64,000 bases of DNA from Candidatus Poribacteria bacterium. GTDB taxonomy: Bacteria; Poribacteria; WGA-4E; UBA9662. Both the position numbers and the translations under genes were made by a program. The notes under the pieces are model-generated. The model saw nothing but the letters and a program-made list of their open reading frames with translations, was not told the origin of the DNA and did not search any database. The stretch covers positions 24,989 to 88,988 of the forward strand of contig DTUY01000088.1 of assembly GCA_012963885.1 (NCBI GenBank), written 5' to 3'. This document shows positions 19,381 through 29,800 of the stretch, piece by piece (the stretch's first letter is position 1; every line of letters starts with the position of its first letter).

Positions 19381-19409
19381 TTGACTCATTGTTTGGTAAA
19401 CTCTATATT
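19381..19409 (+). promoter_or_regulatory. strong sigma70-type promoter ahead of the cimA leader
   Basis: TTGACT (19381-19386), exactly 17 bp, then TATATT (19404-19409). It begins 23 bases after the MoxR stop codon. The predicted start near 19416 leads into a short Ile/Leu/Val-rich reading frame and then a strong terminator. Confidence 0.65.
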
Positions 19410-19481
19410 AGAAGAACGAGTCAGAAAAATAGTATTTCTTGACCACTATCTTAACCACTGGATTTTTATTTATGTGAATAT

Positions 19482-19577
19482 ATGAGGCAAGAAATGGTTG
19501 TACGCTGGATTTGTTCTATTATTTTGATTCTCATCCCTGTTGCATTTGAAAGTAGAGCCATCGATTCTCGTGATTGA
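19482..19577 (+). CDS. 31-residue Ile/Leu/Val-rich peptide, candidate attenuator leader
   Basis: ATG at 19482, TGA at 19575-19577, with a second in-frame ATG at 19494 preceded by a GAGG at spacing of about 7. Residues 10-18 read ICSIILILI. The peptide holds 6 Ile, 2 Leu and 3 Val in 31 residues. It ends 24 bases before a 12-bp G+C-rich terminator, and the next gene is citramalate synthase, an entry enzyme of isoleucine synthesis. This is the layout of a transcription attenuator leader. The other reading is a small membrane peptide or the relic of a signal peptide, since hydrophobic runs look alike. Not seen in any family I know. Confidence 0.45.
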   Translation: MRQEMVVRWICSIILILIPVAFESRAIDSRD

Positions 19578-19601
19578 TTGCTGACTCGAATGGAGATTTG
19601 T

Positions 19602-19637
19602 ACCCACTTTCGCAGACTTGCGAAAGTGGGTTTTTTT
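19602..19637 (+). terminator. strong rho-independent terminator upstream of cimA
   Basis: CCCACTTTCGCA (19603-19614) pairs perfectly with TGCGAAAGTGGG (19619-19630) around the loop GACT, with one more A-T pair outside, followed by seven T. The hexamer GAAAGT at 19548-19553, inside the leader reading frame just after the Ile codons, can pair with ACTTTC in the left arm and so could act as an antiterminator. Confidence 0.85.
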
Positions 19638-19990
19638 GTTCTCGGATATCAGGATATAAGTTTGAATCAGCCATTTCCTTCAATACAATGCATCGGCAAT
19701 AGCCAATGTGGTCAATCTAATTGGCATGTTATATGTTATTCAACAAATAATCCCTGTGGATCGTTAGTAGAATACGCAACTTTATTGGGAGCATCACCGT
19801 TTTGTATGTGTTGTCACTCAGGGGGGTAATTTGGTTCAATTGGACTTCTAACTAACCATTGAATTATTCAGGACGGTTTGAGAACTGTGTTTAATTAGCT
19901 AGCAGGCAAAAATGACTGCGATCGAAATTCTATTTGGAACTTAAATATTCATATCAACAGGCAAAAAATGGAAAGTCAAGGATAAACAGC
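19638..19990 (+). other. untranslated spacer before cimA
   Basis: About 350 bases between the terminator and the cimA ATG. I see no supported gene, no clear promoter and no recognisable riboswitch. The length is greater than in classical attenuated operons, where the terminator lies within about 100 bases of the first gene. A second promoter here would weaken the attenuation idea. Confidence 0.5.
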
Positions 19991-21601
19991 ATGATCGAGC
20001 TTTACGATACAACACTAAGAGACGGAAGCCAGGGCGAAAGTGTTACTTTCTCTATCAAGGACAAGATGCTTATTATTTCTGAACTAGATCAACTAGGCAT
20101 TCATTTCATTGAAGGAGGATATCCCGGATCTAATCCCAAAGATGTTGATTTTTTTCAACAGGTAAAGTCCAGGCAACTACAAAATGCGCAGGTTGTTCCA
20201 TTTGGATCAACCCATCACCCGCGCTTCAAACCGAGCGAAGATCCGAATCTAATGGCGCTACTTGAGACAGAAATGCAAACAGTGACAATCTTTGGAAAAA
20301 CTTGGGAGTTGCATGCGAGAGATGTCCTGCGTGTTGAACCAGAAGAAAACCTCGATTTAATTGAAAGTTCAATCGAATTTCTGGTAGAGCATGGATGTGA
20401 AGTTATTTACGATGCTGAGCATTTTTTCGATGGTTACTACGACAATTCCAGATATGCTATGGAAACACTCAAAGCTGCAGGGAGAGCCAAGGCAAAATGT
20501 CTGGTTTTATGTGACACCAATGGCGGACGATTGCCGTTAGAGATACAAGAAGCAATACGTGCTGTGAAGTCAGAGATAAATTTACCATTTGGTATCCATG
20601 CACATAATGATTCTGGGGTTGCTGTCGCCAACTCGGTTCTTAGCATCCAAGCGGGGGCGACACATGTACAAGGAACATTTAACGGATATGGTGAACGCTG
20701 CGGCAATGCGAATCTATCGGCTATAATTCCGAACTTAAAATTGAAATTGGGAATCGATTGTATTGAAGATGAACAACTTCAGCGTTTGACCAGTGTCTCA
20801 CGGTTGATTAGTGAATTAGCTAACTTGCCGCATGACGAACGACAAGCATATGTAGGCAGATCCGCCTTTGCTCATAAAGGAGGACTCCATACCGACGCGA
20901 TTCACAAAAATCGGCTGACCTATGAGCATATTGATCCTGTGACTGTTGGAAACGAACAGCGAATCCTCGTCTCTGAGCAGGCGGGTAGAGGAACACTAAT
21001 TAAGAAAATTGAGCGTGAATATTCTGGTTACGACAAAGACTCCCCCGAGATTGTTTCCCTTTTTAACAAATTGAAAGAGGCTGAAAATGAAGGATATCAA
21101 TATGAAGCTGCAGAAGGATCGTTTGAGCTTTTAACTCATAAGATTTTCAACGAACACCTGTCTTTCTTTGATCTACTTGGGTTTCGCGTGATTATAGAAA
21201 AATCCCAGAATAATAGTATATACACAGAAGCAACCATCAAGCTCGTGGATCGAGAAGGTAGGACCGTTCATACCGCGGCTGATGGTGATGGTCCTGTTAA
21301 TGCACTTGATAATGCTCTACGAAAGGCGTTAGAGCAGTTTTATCCTGTACTGAAAGAGATCCATTTAGTGGACTACAAGGTACGGGTTTTAGACACCAAA
21401 GCAGGCACTGGTGCAAAGGTACGCGTGCTACTTGAAGCAAGTGATGGCAAGGATATATGGGGTACGGTTGGTGTCTCCGAAAATATTATCCAGGCTAGCT
21501 GGGACGCGTTGACTGACAGTATGGAATACAAACTCTACAAAGATCAGAGGCGGATTGAGAGGGATTTGATAGGTCCTGCCTTGGAATCAACTGGCAAATA
21601 G
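19991..21601 (+). CDS. cimA: (R)-citramalate synthase
   Basis: Condenses pyruvate with acetyl-CoA to citramalate, the threonine-independent entry to isoleucine. The sequence has the DRE-TIM signature (LYDTTLRDGSQGE), the metal site HAHNDSG, GYGERCGNANLS and the regulatory C-terminal LeuA-dimer domain (from about residue 395). The GGLHTDAIHK segment and the 536-residue length fit the long CimA type rather than isopropylmalate or homocitrate synthase. I chose the ATG at 19991, with AAGGA about eight bases upstream. The frame is open to a TTG at 19934, but those 19 residues are not family-like. It leads a run of three closely spaced genes. Regulation may involve the leader and terminator at 19381-19637. 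Confidence 0.93.
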   Translation: MIELYDTTLRDGSQGESVTFSIKDKMLIISELDQLGIHFIEGGYPGSNPKDVDFFQQVKSRQLQNAQVVPFGSTHHPRFKPSEDPNLMALLETEMQTVTIFGKTWELHARDVLRVEPEENLDLIESSIEFLVEHGCEVIYDAEHFFDGYYDNSRYAMETLKAAGRAKAKCLVLCDTNGGRLPLEIQEAIRAVKSEINLPFGIHAHNDSGVAVANSVLSIQAGATHVQGTFNGYGERCGNANLSAIIPNLKLKLGIDCIEDEQLQRLTSVSRLISELANLPHDERQAYVGRSAFAHKGGLHTDAIHKNRLTYEHIDPVTVGNEQRILVSEQAGRGTLIKKIEREYSGYDKDSPEIVSLFNKLKEAENEGYQYEAAEGSFELLTHKIFNEHLSFFDLLGFRVIIEKSQNNSIYTEATIKLVDREGRTVHTAADGDGPVNALDNALRKALEQFYPVLKEIHLVDYKVRVLDTKAGTGAKVRVLLEASDGKDIWGTVGVSENIIQASWDALTDSMEYKLYKDQRRIERDLIGPALESTGK

Positions 21602-21621
21602 AAACACGGTGGGAGGTAAAA

Positions 21622-22167
21622 ATGAGAGCTTTTCAAAATATTGAAGCGTCCGCTCAGAAAATTATTGAGATATGTGGCAAGAGCCAGTTAAAAAAAAGTG
21701 ACAAAGATCATCTTCTCAAGCTACAAGCTGAGATGCATACTAGCATCGAAAACCTTCTAGAATGTGAGATATGTGGTTGCATCGTCAGTTTTTTGGTCGA
21801 GATCAAAATTGGTAATGTTAGTGCTAAGACCTGTAGAGACTGTGGTATTAAAGCACTTGAAGCTGGTGAAGTTAAGAAGACATCACCACGTCGAAAATCA
21901 AGCAGGACTCGCAATACAACAGCGGGAGCTAAGCGCACTAATATCACGCCTGTGGAGAAGAGTCTACCAGAAATCCATGCCAAAATTGAAAGTCAAACCG
22001 ATCTCAAAAAAACAGAAATCCGTAAAATTCAAAAGCTTATTGATGAAATTCCAACACCAATGAATCTGACAAACACCGTAGACTATGTTTCAAGAGAAGC
22101 AGAAATTGCAAGATTGAAAGTCGATTCAGATGCTTTGAAAAAAGCCATTAAACTAATAATGGCATAA
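21622..22167 (+). CDS. small protein with paired CxxC motifs
   Basis: A 181-residue protein I cannot name. Residues 48-74 hold C48-x2-C51 (plus C53) and C71-x2-C74, spaced like a zinc ribbon. Residues about 85-110 are a basic linker rich in Arg, Lys, Ser and Thr. The N-terminal 45 and C-terminal 60 residues are charged helices, possibly coiled-coil. No signal peptide is seen, so it is probably cytosolic and may bind nucleic acid or protein. A strong GGGAGG site precedes the ATG. It lies 20 bases after cimA and 18 bases before a secreted repeat protein, so all three are likely cotranscribed. Confidence 0.75.
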   Translation: MRAFQNIEASAQKIIEICGKSQLKKSDKDHLLKLQAEMHTSIENLLECEICGCIVSFLVEIKIGNVSAKTCRDCGIKALEAGEVKKTSPRRKSSRTRNTTAGAKRTNITPVEKSLPEIHAKIESQTDLKKTEIRKIQKLIDEIPTPMNLTNTVDYVSREAEIARLKVDSDALKKAIKLIMA

Positions 22168-22185
22168 TTTTATGAGGAAGAACTC

Positions 22186-25100
22186 ATGCCAACGATTCGA
22201 ATTTTACCAATCCTTATCTTAGTTTTCGTTGGTTCCGCAAACGCTGTTACCGTTTCCTTGCGCGGCAATGAATCTCAAAGCTCGACTTTTAAAACGCAGA
22301 TTGGCGAACTGTTTAAGGTTGATATTTTTGTTGAACCGAAAGGTAAATCAATTGCTGGATTTTCCATATTTCTTTCTTTTGACAATCAATTTCTTGACAT
22401 AGTTGATTCGGATCCTGTTAGGGTGGGAACGCAACCGGTGAAAATAAGCCGAGAGGTTCCGGAAAACTGGAGGGTGTTCGATAACGATACCCATGCTGAT
22501 CCAGGTAATGGCATAGATCTATTTCAAATTGACTACGTCCAAACCTCAATTGGCGGTGGCGATTTGATCACAGATCCGACTGTTATTGGACAACTAACCT
22601 TCAAACCTAGTCTAGCAACATCATCGACTTCCATAGTGTTCGATGCCGACATATCTATATCGCGTGTTACTGAGATTACCTTTGTCAATGCGGAGAACAA
22701 TCAACAGCAAGCCGCATTCTCAAAAGTGTCGCCTGCTGTGATATCAGTCGGTGGTGGACCGTTGCTTACTAAGACTTTCCCCCCAATTCGTCTTTTGTTA
22801 GGGGAAAGCGATAAGTCACTTAATCTCAATGATTACGTCACCGATTCTAACGACTCTAATGATCTTCTCACATGGTCAGCTGAAGGTGACCACATAGCGA
22901 TTGAGATTAATCAGTCAACGCATCTAGCAATACTTTCCGTCAGTGATAAGTTTGTTGGCACAACCGAAGTACTATTTACGGTAAAAGACCCCAAAGGTAA
23001 TAGCGCTTTTGGCATAGCACAGGTCACGGTTGTGTCGGCCCCCCAAATTTTGCCGTTTCCAAAGATTAATTCTCGGGTTGGAAAAACTAAGTCGATTAAT
23101 CTTGGTAATTATGTGGTTGATCATGATTCGCCAGATCTTAAAGGTTTAAGTTGGGAAATTAGTCAGGGATCAAAGCTCCTCGATCTCAACTTAAGCCGTG
23201 GTATCCTGACTGTGCGTGGTAAAGTAATACAAATTGATCCAGCTGTAGCAATTGCTTTGAAGGCAACTGACGCAGATCAACACAGTACCATAGCGCCACT
23301 TTTTATCTCCATTTTTTCAGATCAGGAGGCGTTAGTAATCAAAGAAATACCGGAGGTCATTGTAACCAATGTGGGGCAAATGATTACGCCAGTCACGGGT
23401 ATAATACTTGACGATTATGTTTTCGATATCGAATTTCCTTCCAATCGCATGAGTTGGACATTCGATCAAAGTCAGAATTTGGTACTTGACATTAATCTGG
23501 AAAGCCGAAGATTCCATATATTGAAATCGAAAAATGGTTGGATTGGTACCGAGAAGGTAACGCTCCGCGCGACTAATCCAAGTGGGAAGGCAGTTGCCAC
23601 TTCAATAGATGTAAGAGTAATCGAAGCTGGTGCACCTCCAATTCTATCTGAAATTCCTGCTATGAAACTGCTAGTTAATGATGGAAGTAAGGTTGCGGAA
23701 AATCTGAAAACTCTTCAACTTAATTTAAAGAAGTATGTTTTAGACTATAACCATACTCCTAAAGAGATGAAATGGGAATCTAGTGATCATCAATTAGTTA
23801 AGGTCAACATTAATCCACAGGGAATAGCAACAATCTCTGCTGATCAAGAAACAACAGAGATGATCAGAGTCTACGCTGTAGATCCAGACGGGAATCGGGA
23901 CAGTACTAGATTCATCGTCACAGTTATTAACCCGGCTACACCCACTATTAAAGCTTTGCCTGCAATTCGGCTCAGGTCGGGTGAAAGCATCCAACCATTT
24001 GATCTTGATGATTTTGTAACAGATATCTTTACACCGGATGAACGGATCATATGGAAATCTGAAGGTTTTGATCCAAGGAACCTACTTGTTGAGATTGATA
24101 AGCAAAGACGAGTGAAATTTACGGCTAAATCGACATGGCACGGCACAGAAACTGTCAAGTTGACAGCAACCAACGAAGCAACCTTATTTCAAACTGTGCC
24201 AATTAGCGTAGTTGGCACGGCTAGACCGAAAATCACCTTTAAAACTGACAAACTCGAGATTGGTGAAGGGTGGCGAGTCATAATTAATCTGGACACAATT
24301 GTTAATGATCCGGATACTGAGAAAGATAAACTCAATTGGAAAATCGAACCGATTAAAATCTTATCGGCTCTCGTTAATCCAGTCAGCCGAACCTTAGTTA
24401 TTGAAGCACCGAAAAAATCAGCAGGCAATTACAAATTGAACCTCTCCGTTATCGATCCGGACGATAATAATGACGCAGCCCCTTTTTCGGTAGCAGTCGT
24501 TAATTATAGCAAGTCAAAGCCAGTAATTACTGAACTCAACAAAATCTCCTTCCGGAGCGATCAGACATATTCACTTCCATTGGATAAAGTTATCGTTGAT
24601 AAGGATACACAGCTCGACCGAATCGCTTGGAGGATATTGGGTAATAAAAAAGTCAAGGTAAGTATCGATCCGGGGAGACAGATATCTTTCTCGGCTCTTT
24701 CCAAGGATTTCGAAGGGACAGAACTAATTACCTTGATAGCAACAGATCCGGAGGAGCAATCGGATAAAAAAAGTGTTCTTATTACTGTCGTTCTGCCACC
24801 GCAAACACCTATAATTAAAGAATTTCCGGAAATCAATATTCACCAAAAAGAGATAGATAACAGTCTTAAGTTGCCAGATTACGTTTCGGATCGTGACACA
24901 CCGTTTGAAAAACTCAAGTTCACAATTGTCAACCAAGTTCATACTGCCGTTAAGCTCGATTTGGAATCGAAGACTTTGGTTATTACTTCTGCCGACAAAG
25001 AAGTGGGTAAGGAGGAAGTAACGTTGGTGGCGGAAGATCCTGAAAAGAATCGGGCAAGTCAAACAATTGTCATTAATGTTGCCAAATCTCCGCCTATTGA

Positions 25101-26622
25101 ACCGCCCACGTTGCTAGAGTTTCCTGTGCTGTCTATTAAGCTATCCGAGTTGCTGGACGCTAAACCATTTACTATAAAACTTGATGATTTTGTTCAGGAC
25201 AAAGACACAGATAAGAAAAGTCTAAACTGGAGTATCAATGAAGGATCGGATAATGTCAAAGGAGAGATTGAATCGAAAACTCGGGTCGCGACAATTACGA
25301 TTCTTAAAAAAGATTTTACTGGGGATGAAGGATTATCGATCAAAGTCAGCGATCCAGAAGGGAAAGAGGCCAAAGGCAAAATTCAGGTGACCGTGATTGA
25401 TGATAGTCCCAAGCCCCCCCAAATTGTTGATTTGCCAAGTCAGATCACCTTCAAATGCGGTATTCCAGAGGTGTCCCTAGATCTTAGTAAGTACGTGAAG
25501 GATCCGGATAGCCCAATGGACAGCCTAAAACTAACATTGAGTTCAGAGTCAAAAAAGATATTGATTGAGGATATAGATCCATTATCGCAAATCGTTAAAA
25601 TTGCACCGGTATCGGATTTTACTGGAGCTGAAGTTCTTACCTTTACTGTCACAGACCCAGGTGGGTTAACTGCTACAGATCAGTTACCTGTCTTCATTGA
25701 GGCGACTGGTGTTGATAGCAATCCGCCTGTTTTACCTGCTTCGATATCAATTGAAATCACGCCAGACAAACCTCAATCTGTCAATCTAAATGAAATAGTC
25801 TTTGACGCTGACACTCCAACATCGCGGATTAGTTGGTCTTGGGAAAGTAACGAGAAATTTGACTTTGAGGTCAACGAGGAAACAAAAATCGGACAACTCA
25901 CGCTCAAAAACATGTATCAAGACTTCCGTGGTACTGAATCAATTCCGTTATCAGCAGAAGATCAGGAATGTGGAAGTGCTTCAACTATACTGAGAGTCAC
26001 AGTTCTGGATCCTCCGGATACAACACCTCCGAGTTTCACAATTTACTTACTGCCGAATCCCATTCAACCCGATTTTTTGACTGTAAACGTACAAGCATCC
26101 GAGCAACTCAAAACAAGACCTAAACTGAAGATCAACGATGAAAACGTGCCCATTCAGCCGAACGGAGATGTGCCACTAACATGGAGTAGTATCTACATCG
26201 TGCCGAAAGACTTCGTAGGATTGATTGAATTCATCGTCACCGGTGAAGATACCGCAGGGTTAAGCAAGACAGAATCAAAAATCCTTGAACGCAGCGCGTT
26301 ACCATCAGCACCTAAAGAACCACGGGTAAGATTGACAAAACTGTTCCCGAACTATCCAAATCCGTTTAATCCTGAAACTTGGATTCCCTACCAGCTAGCT
26401 GAATCATCAAATGTGATAATCAAAATATACTCCGATTCTGGATTCTTAGTTAGGGAGCTCAACCTCGGGTATCAACATGCTGGATGCTACATTGACCGCA
26501 ACAAGGCTATCCACTGGGATGGTCGAAACAGTTTGGGGGAAGTTGTCGCCGCCGGTCTTTATTTCTATCAACTGATAGCTGATGACTTCACCAAAACTCG
26601 ACCTGCCTTGATTGTTAAGTGA
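22186..26622 (+). CDS. secreted protein with 11 tandem cadherin/Ig-like repeats and sorting tail
   Basis: A 1,478-residue exported protein. Residues 1-20 are a signal peptide (MPTIRILPILILVFVGSANA). Residues about 21-185 resemble a cohesin-like fold (AGFSIFLSFDNQFLDIV). From about residue 195 to 1275 I count 11 repeats of about 90-100 residues. Each starts with a proline-rich I-x-x-(F/L/I)-P, then a L-x-L-x-x-Y/F/I-V-x-D-x-D/x-T/S-P core, a W-x-I/S strand, and ends with a G-T/E-E-x-(V/I)-x-L-x-A-x-D-P stretch. Acidic D-x-D sites suggest calcium binding. Residues about 1385-1478 are the FlgD-like/T9SS-type tail starting NYPNPFNPETWIPY. Probably a surface adhesin or stalk. A TGAGGAAGAA site precedes the ATG. 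Confidence 0.82.
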   Translation: MPTIRILPILILVFVGSANAVTVSLRGNESQSSTFKTQIGELFKVDIFVEPKGKSIAGFSIFLSFDNQFLDIVDSDPVRVGTQPVKISREVPENWRVFDNDTHADPGNGIDLFQIDYVQTSIGGGDLITDPTVIGQLTFKPSLATSSTSIVFDADISISRVTEITFVNAENNQQQAAFSKVSPAVISVGGGPLLTKTFPPIRLLLGESDKSLNLNDYVTDSNDSNDLLTWSAEGDHIAIEINQSTHLAILSVSDKFVGTTEVLFTVKDPKGNSAFGIAQVTVVSAPQILPFPKINSRVGKTKSINLGNYVVDHDSPDLKGLSWEISQGSKLLDLNLSRGILTVRGKVIQIDPAVAIALKATDADQHSTIAPLFISIFSDQEALVIKEIPEVIVTNVGQMITPVTGIILDDYVFDIEFPSNRMSWTFDQSQNLVLDINLESRRFHILKSKNGWIGTEKVTLRATNPSGKAVATSIDVRVIEAGAPPILSEIPAMKLLVNDGSKVAENLKTLQLNLKKYVLDYNHTPKEMKWESSDHQLVKVNINPQGIATISADQETTEMIRVYAVDPDGNRDSTRFIVTVINPATPTIKALPAIRLRSGESIQPFDLDDFVTDIFTPDERIIWKSEGFDPRNLLVEIDKQRRVKFTAKSTWHGTETVKLTATNEATLFQTVPISVVGTARPKITFKTDKLEIGEGWRVIINLDTIVNDPDTEKDKLNWKIEPIKILSALVNPVSRTLVIEAPKKSAGNYKLNLSVIDPDDNNDAAPFSVAVVNYSKSKPVITELNKISFRSDQTYSLPLDKVIVDKDTQLDRIAWRILGNKKVKVSIDPGRQISFSALSKDFEGTELITLIATDPEEQSDKKSVLITVVLPPQTPIIKEFPEINIHQKEIDNSLKLPDYVSDRDTPFEKLKFTIVNQVHTAVKLDLESKTLVITSADKEVGKEEVTLVAEDPEKNRASQTIVINVAKSPPIEPPTLLEFPVLSIKLSELLDAKPFTIKLDDFVQDKDTDKKSLNWSINEGSDNVKGEIESKTRVATITILKKDFTGDEGLSIKVSDPEGKEAKGKIQVTVIDDSPKPPQIVDLPSQITFKCGIPEVSLDLSKYVKDPDSPMDSLKLTLSSESKKILIEDIDPLSQIVKIAPVSDFTGAEVLTFTVTDPGGLTATDQLPVFIEATGVDSNPPVLPASISIEITPDKPQSVNLNEIVFDADTPTSRISWSWESNEKFDFEVNEETKIGQLTLKNMYQDFRGTESIPLSAEDQECGSASTILRVTVLDPPDTTPPSFTIYLLPNPIQPDFLTVNVQASEQLKTRPKLKINDENVPIQPNGDVPLTWSSIYIVPKDFVGLIEFIVTGEDTAGLSKTESKILERSALPSAPKEPRVRLTKLFPNYPNPFNPETWIPYQLAESSNVIIKIYSDSGFLVRELNLGYQHAGCYIDRNKAIHWDGRNSLGEVVAAGLYFYQLIADDFTKTRPALIVK

Positions 26623-26636
26623 TACACCTCCCCAGA

Positions 26637-26665
26637 TTGACATCCCCCTTCATTTTGGATAAAAT
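26637..26665 (+). promoter_or_regulatory. near-consensus sigma70 promoter of the giant gene
   Basis: TTGACA (26637-26642), 17-bp spacer, TAAAAT (26660-26665). It starts 14 bases after the preceding stop codon, so the giant gene has its own promoter. The predicted leader is about 180 bases and shows no Shine-Dalgarno sequence next to the ATG at 26853. Confidence 0.6.
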
Positions 26666-26852
26666 ATTCAAGTTAAACTGAAAAATTCTCCTGCTAAATT
26701 TCTGCAATAAGGGGACAGTTGTCCTCAACTTGATTGGGGAATAGCTAAATCCATATAGTAGTAAATGAAGGGTAAAGTAGGAAGTCTCCAATTTTGCTAT
26801 CCCTATTTCTAATTTTTTACATCTTCAGTATTATTTAAGATTATCCAGAACC

Positions 26853-29800
26853 ATGTTAGGCTCCAAAAGATTATTTCTAAGTGTCCTTTTTCTTGTTTTG
26901 ATCCCTTTTTTTGCATATGCACAGCAAACTCCGGAAACTAGAATTATTAGCGGTGTCAGCGGAACAGTTTCACACGGAGATGTTGTTTTTATGTGGATGG
27001 GACAATCTACGGATAGACCTATTCTTGGCTATTACTACACCTTGGGAAATGCTGAGCCTGTCTTTACTGATGCAACTCAGGTTACTTTCTTCGATCTGTT
27101 CGATGGCATTTACTCTTTTTCTATCAGTGCAATTGATATTGATGGGGTTATTGATCCGACACCAGCTTTTGAAAACTTCCAAGTTAGTCGTAACGTCCAA
27201 CTGGAAGTTGAATTTAATGGACAGAGCAATTTCGCAAATTACCTTCAGAGCGGCAGAATTCTGCAAGGTATGAGTCTGAATCAGCATGATGACGATTGGT
27301 ATAAATTCGATGTTTCCAACGTAGGTGCCATTACTGTCAGTTTAAAACGAGTGGGAGGCACTGGATTAGCTACGGCAAAGATTTATCAAAAGATTGCTTC
27401 CGACGCTAACAAGATAGCAGAATTTCATATTGATCAGCAGAATGCCCAGCGTCAGATAATGACCATCGGTGTTGCTGAGGGTAGCTATTTTATTCAGATC
27501 CAGCCGGGTATTGTTGATTTCGATTTTACGGGTTATACGCTTGCTGTTTCACCAAACAAACTGGGAGATGGCGTAGCTTGGGATGTTGAAAATAATGATA
27601 CATTTGCTGATGCGTCCCCTTTGAAGTTTCCTGCGAATCAGCAACTTACCCTTATCGGCAGTCAAAATAGCATAGGTGATCTCGATTGGTTTACACTTCA
27701 GATTTTGCGACGACAGAAACTCAAGGTTATCTTTGAGCGTCTCGGGGCATCCAGCCAAACAATGACCTATCTATACCGATCACCAGTGGGGAACGAGGTC
27801 AGTCGACAGGTCGGTCTACTGGAAGCGACTACCCTGAACGGGCATTTTGCTCAACTTGAAACCTACGTTGCTCCGGGTAACTACCTCTTCAAAATAGACA
27901 ATGGGACTTTCCAAGAAGCTATAAACTATATTGTTCTGCTCCAGTTGGAAGAAATAGGAGTGGGAATGATCACCGAGTTTGAACCGAATAATATCTCTCC
28001 TTTATTGAATCCGAACAGTGCTGATCGTATTAGTTTGGGAAAAACGCTTGTCGGGTCAAGTTGGAATGGGAATGAAGACATAGATTGGTTCCAGATCAGC
28101 ATACCAAATCTAGATCGTTTAGATCAGAGTATTCTCCATATTAGTTTTGAGCGTTCGCTAGGAATTGGTTCAACACGATTAGAGGTTTTTAGTCACAGCG
28201 GTATCAAAGTCGGTGAACTGAAGATTTCTGCCCAAAACGATCAAAGCGGTCAACTTTCGGTGCCAGTAAACAACCGGACGCTAATTCTTCGGTTGACTCC
28301 AACTCATGAATCAGCTATGGCAGACTATAGGCTTCGACCAACATTGATCAAATCTGCTCGTCATTTGGCAGAAAAGGCACTGGTCCTAGATGAAAAGTTG
28401 ATAGTTGAAGTCAAGTTAAGCCAATCTGTGAGTGCAGCAACTTTTGACCTAATCGGTGATTTCACCTCGCCTTCCGCAGATTTTCGGACGAAAAATATCC
28501 CGTTGATTGCAACAGAATCCTCTGGTAATGACACCGCTCTAACAGGTAGTTACCAAATGTTATTAGGTGATGATGCTACTTCGGTGACTGTTATGGTTAA
28601 ACTCACGGACTCGGATAATCGAATCCTCAATATCAATTTGCCCAATCAGATTGAAATCGATACAACCGTCCCTGAAATTAAGCTTTTAGAACATAATGGA
28701 CGTGGAGTTCTTATAGCTGGGGACCAATTGGAAGTTGTGCTTCACGGTGATGTTGAAGATGTAGAAGCCTCTGTCGAAATTATCGATGCTGAAACCGGAT
28801 TTAAAGCCGTAAAGATCCCGATGAAACGAATAGATAACAACTGGCAGGCTATCTACCAGGTGAAGCCCAGCGACACCATTAAGAATGGGATTGTTGTCGC
28901 CCGGTTAACTGATGATGCCGGAAATACGGCAACAGTACAGACCCAGCGACAAGTGAATTTAATAGGGAAATCTCCCAAAATTATATCGGCAGATCACGAC
29001 GCAGACCTGCCATTGGGACTTGGTCAAACGTTAACAGTCACAATGGTTGCGACGACTAATGGAACTGCTACGTTTTCGATTAATGACCCAATTTCTATGA
29101 CCGGCGATGGACAAGGCGTTTACGTGGGCAGGTATATTGTGCAGGAAGGGGATCAACTGAAAGACGCAAAGATTAGCATCGGTTTTGTTGATCAAAGCGG
29201 TCAAAGGGTTGACATCGAAGTTTCTAAATCACTGACCATCGACGGCAATTTGCCTGAATCTGTCCGTGTGCTGGAAGCAGTGGATGTGCCAGACGATCAA
29301 GGATTTAGGATATATCTTAAGTGGGAACCTTCTGTCGATCCGACACTTTCACACTATAACGTTTACTTGTCAGACCGACCAATCCGAGAGGTTGGTAAAC
29401 CCATACTTGGAAACCTCAAGACAACAAGTACTGTCCTAAGTGTTCCATTAAATAATGTTCCGTTTTACATAGCCATCACGGCTACCGACAGTGTGGGTAA
29501 CGTGTCTCGTATATCTGCTGAATCTGTGGTGAATAGAGTCAAGACAATTGACAATCTACCACCTAATCCTGTCGTGCTAGTATCTGCTATCGACACGCCA
29601 GATGATGCGGGCAAGAGTGTTACTGTGTCTTGGACACATCCGAGTTTTGATTCCGATTTTCATAAATATAGAATTTACGCTTCTGAACTATCTCCAACCA
29701 ATTCCTCCGCGGTTCTTGAACTCCAATCTGAAATCTTTAACGTCGCCTTAACTTCAGTTGACGTGTCAACTGTTATTGATAACAAAGACCAGTTTTTTTT

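Noticed and set aside
19638..19990. T-box or other riboswitch before cimA
   Set aside because: I found no T-box sequence or aptamer core. The leader-peptide and terminator layout explains the region better.
22770..26020. The repeat array as a recent DNA tandem duplication or CRISPR-like array
   Set aside because: Similarity is at protein level only. The DNA of the units is strongly diverged and unit length varies.
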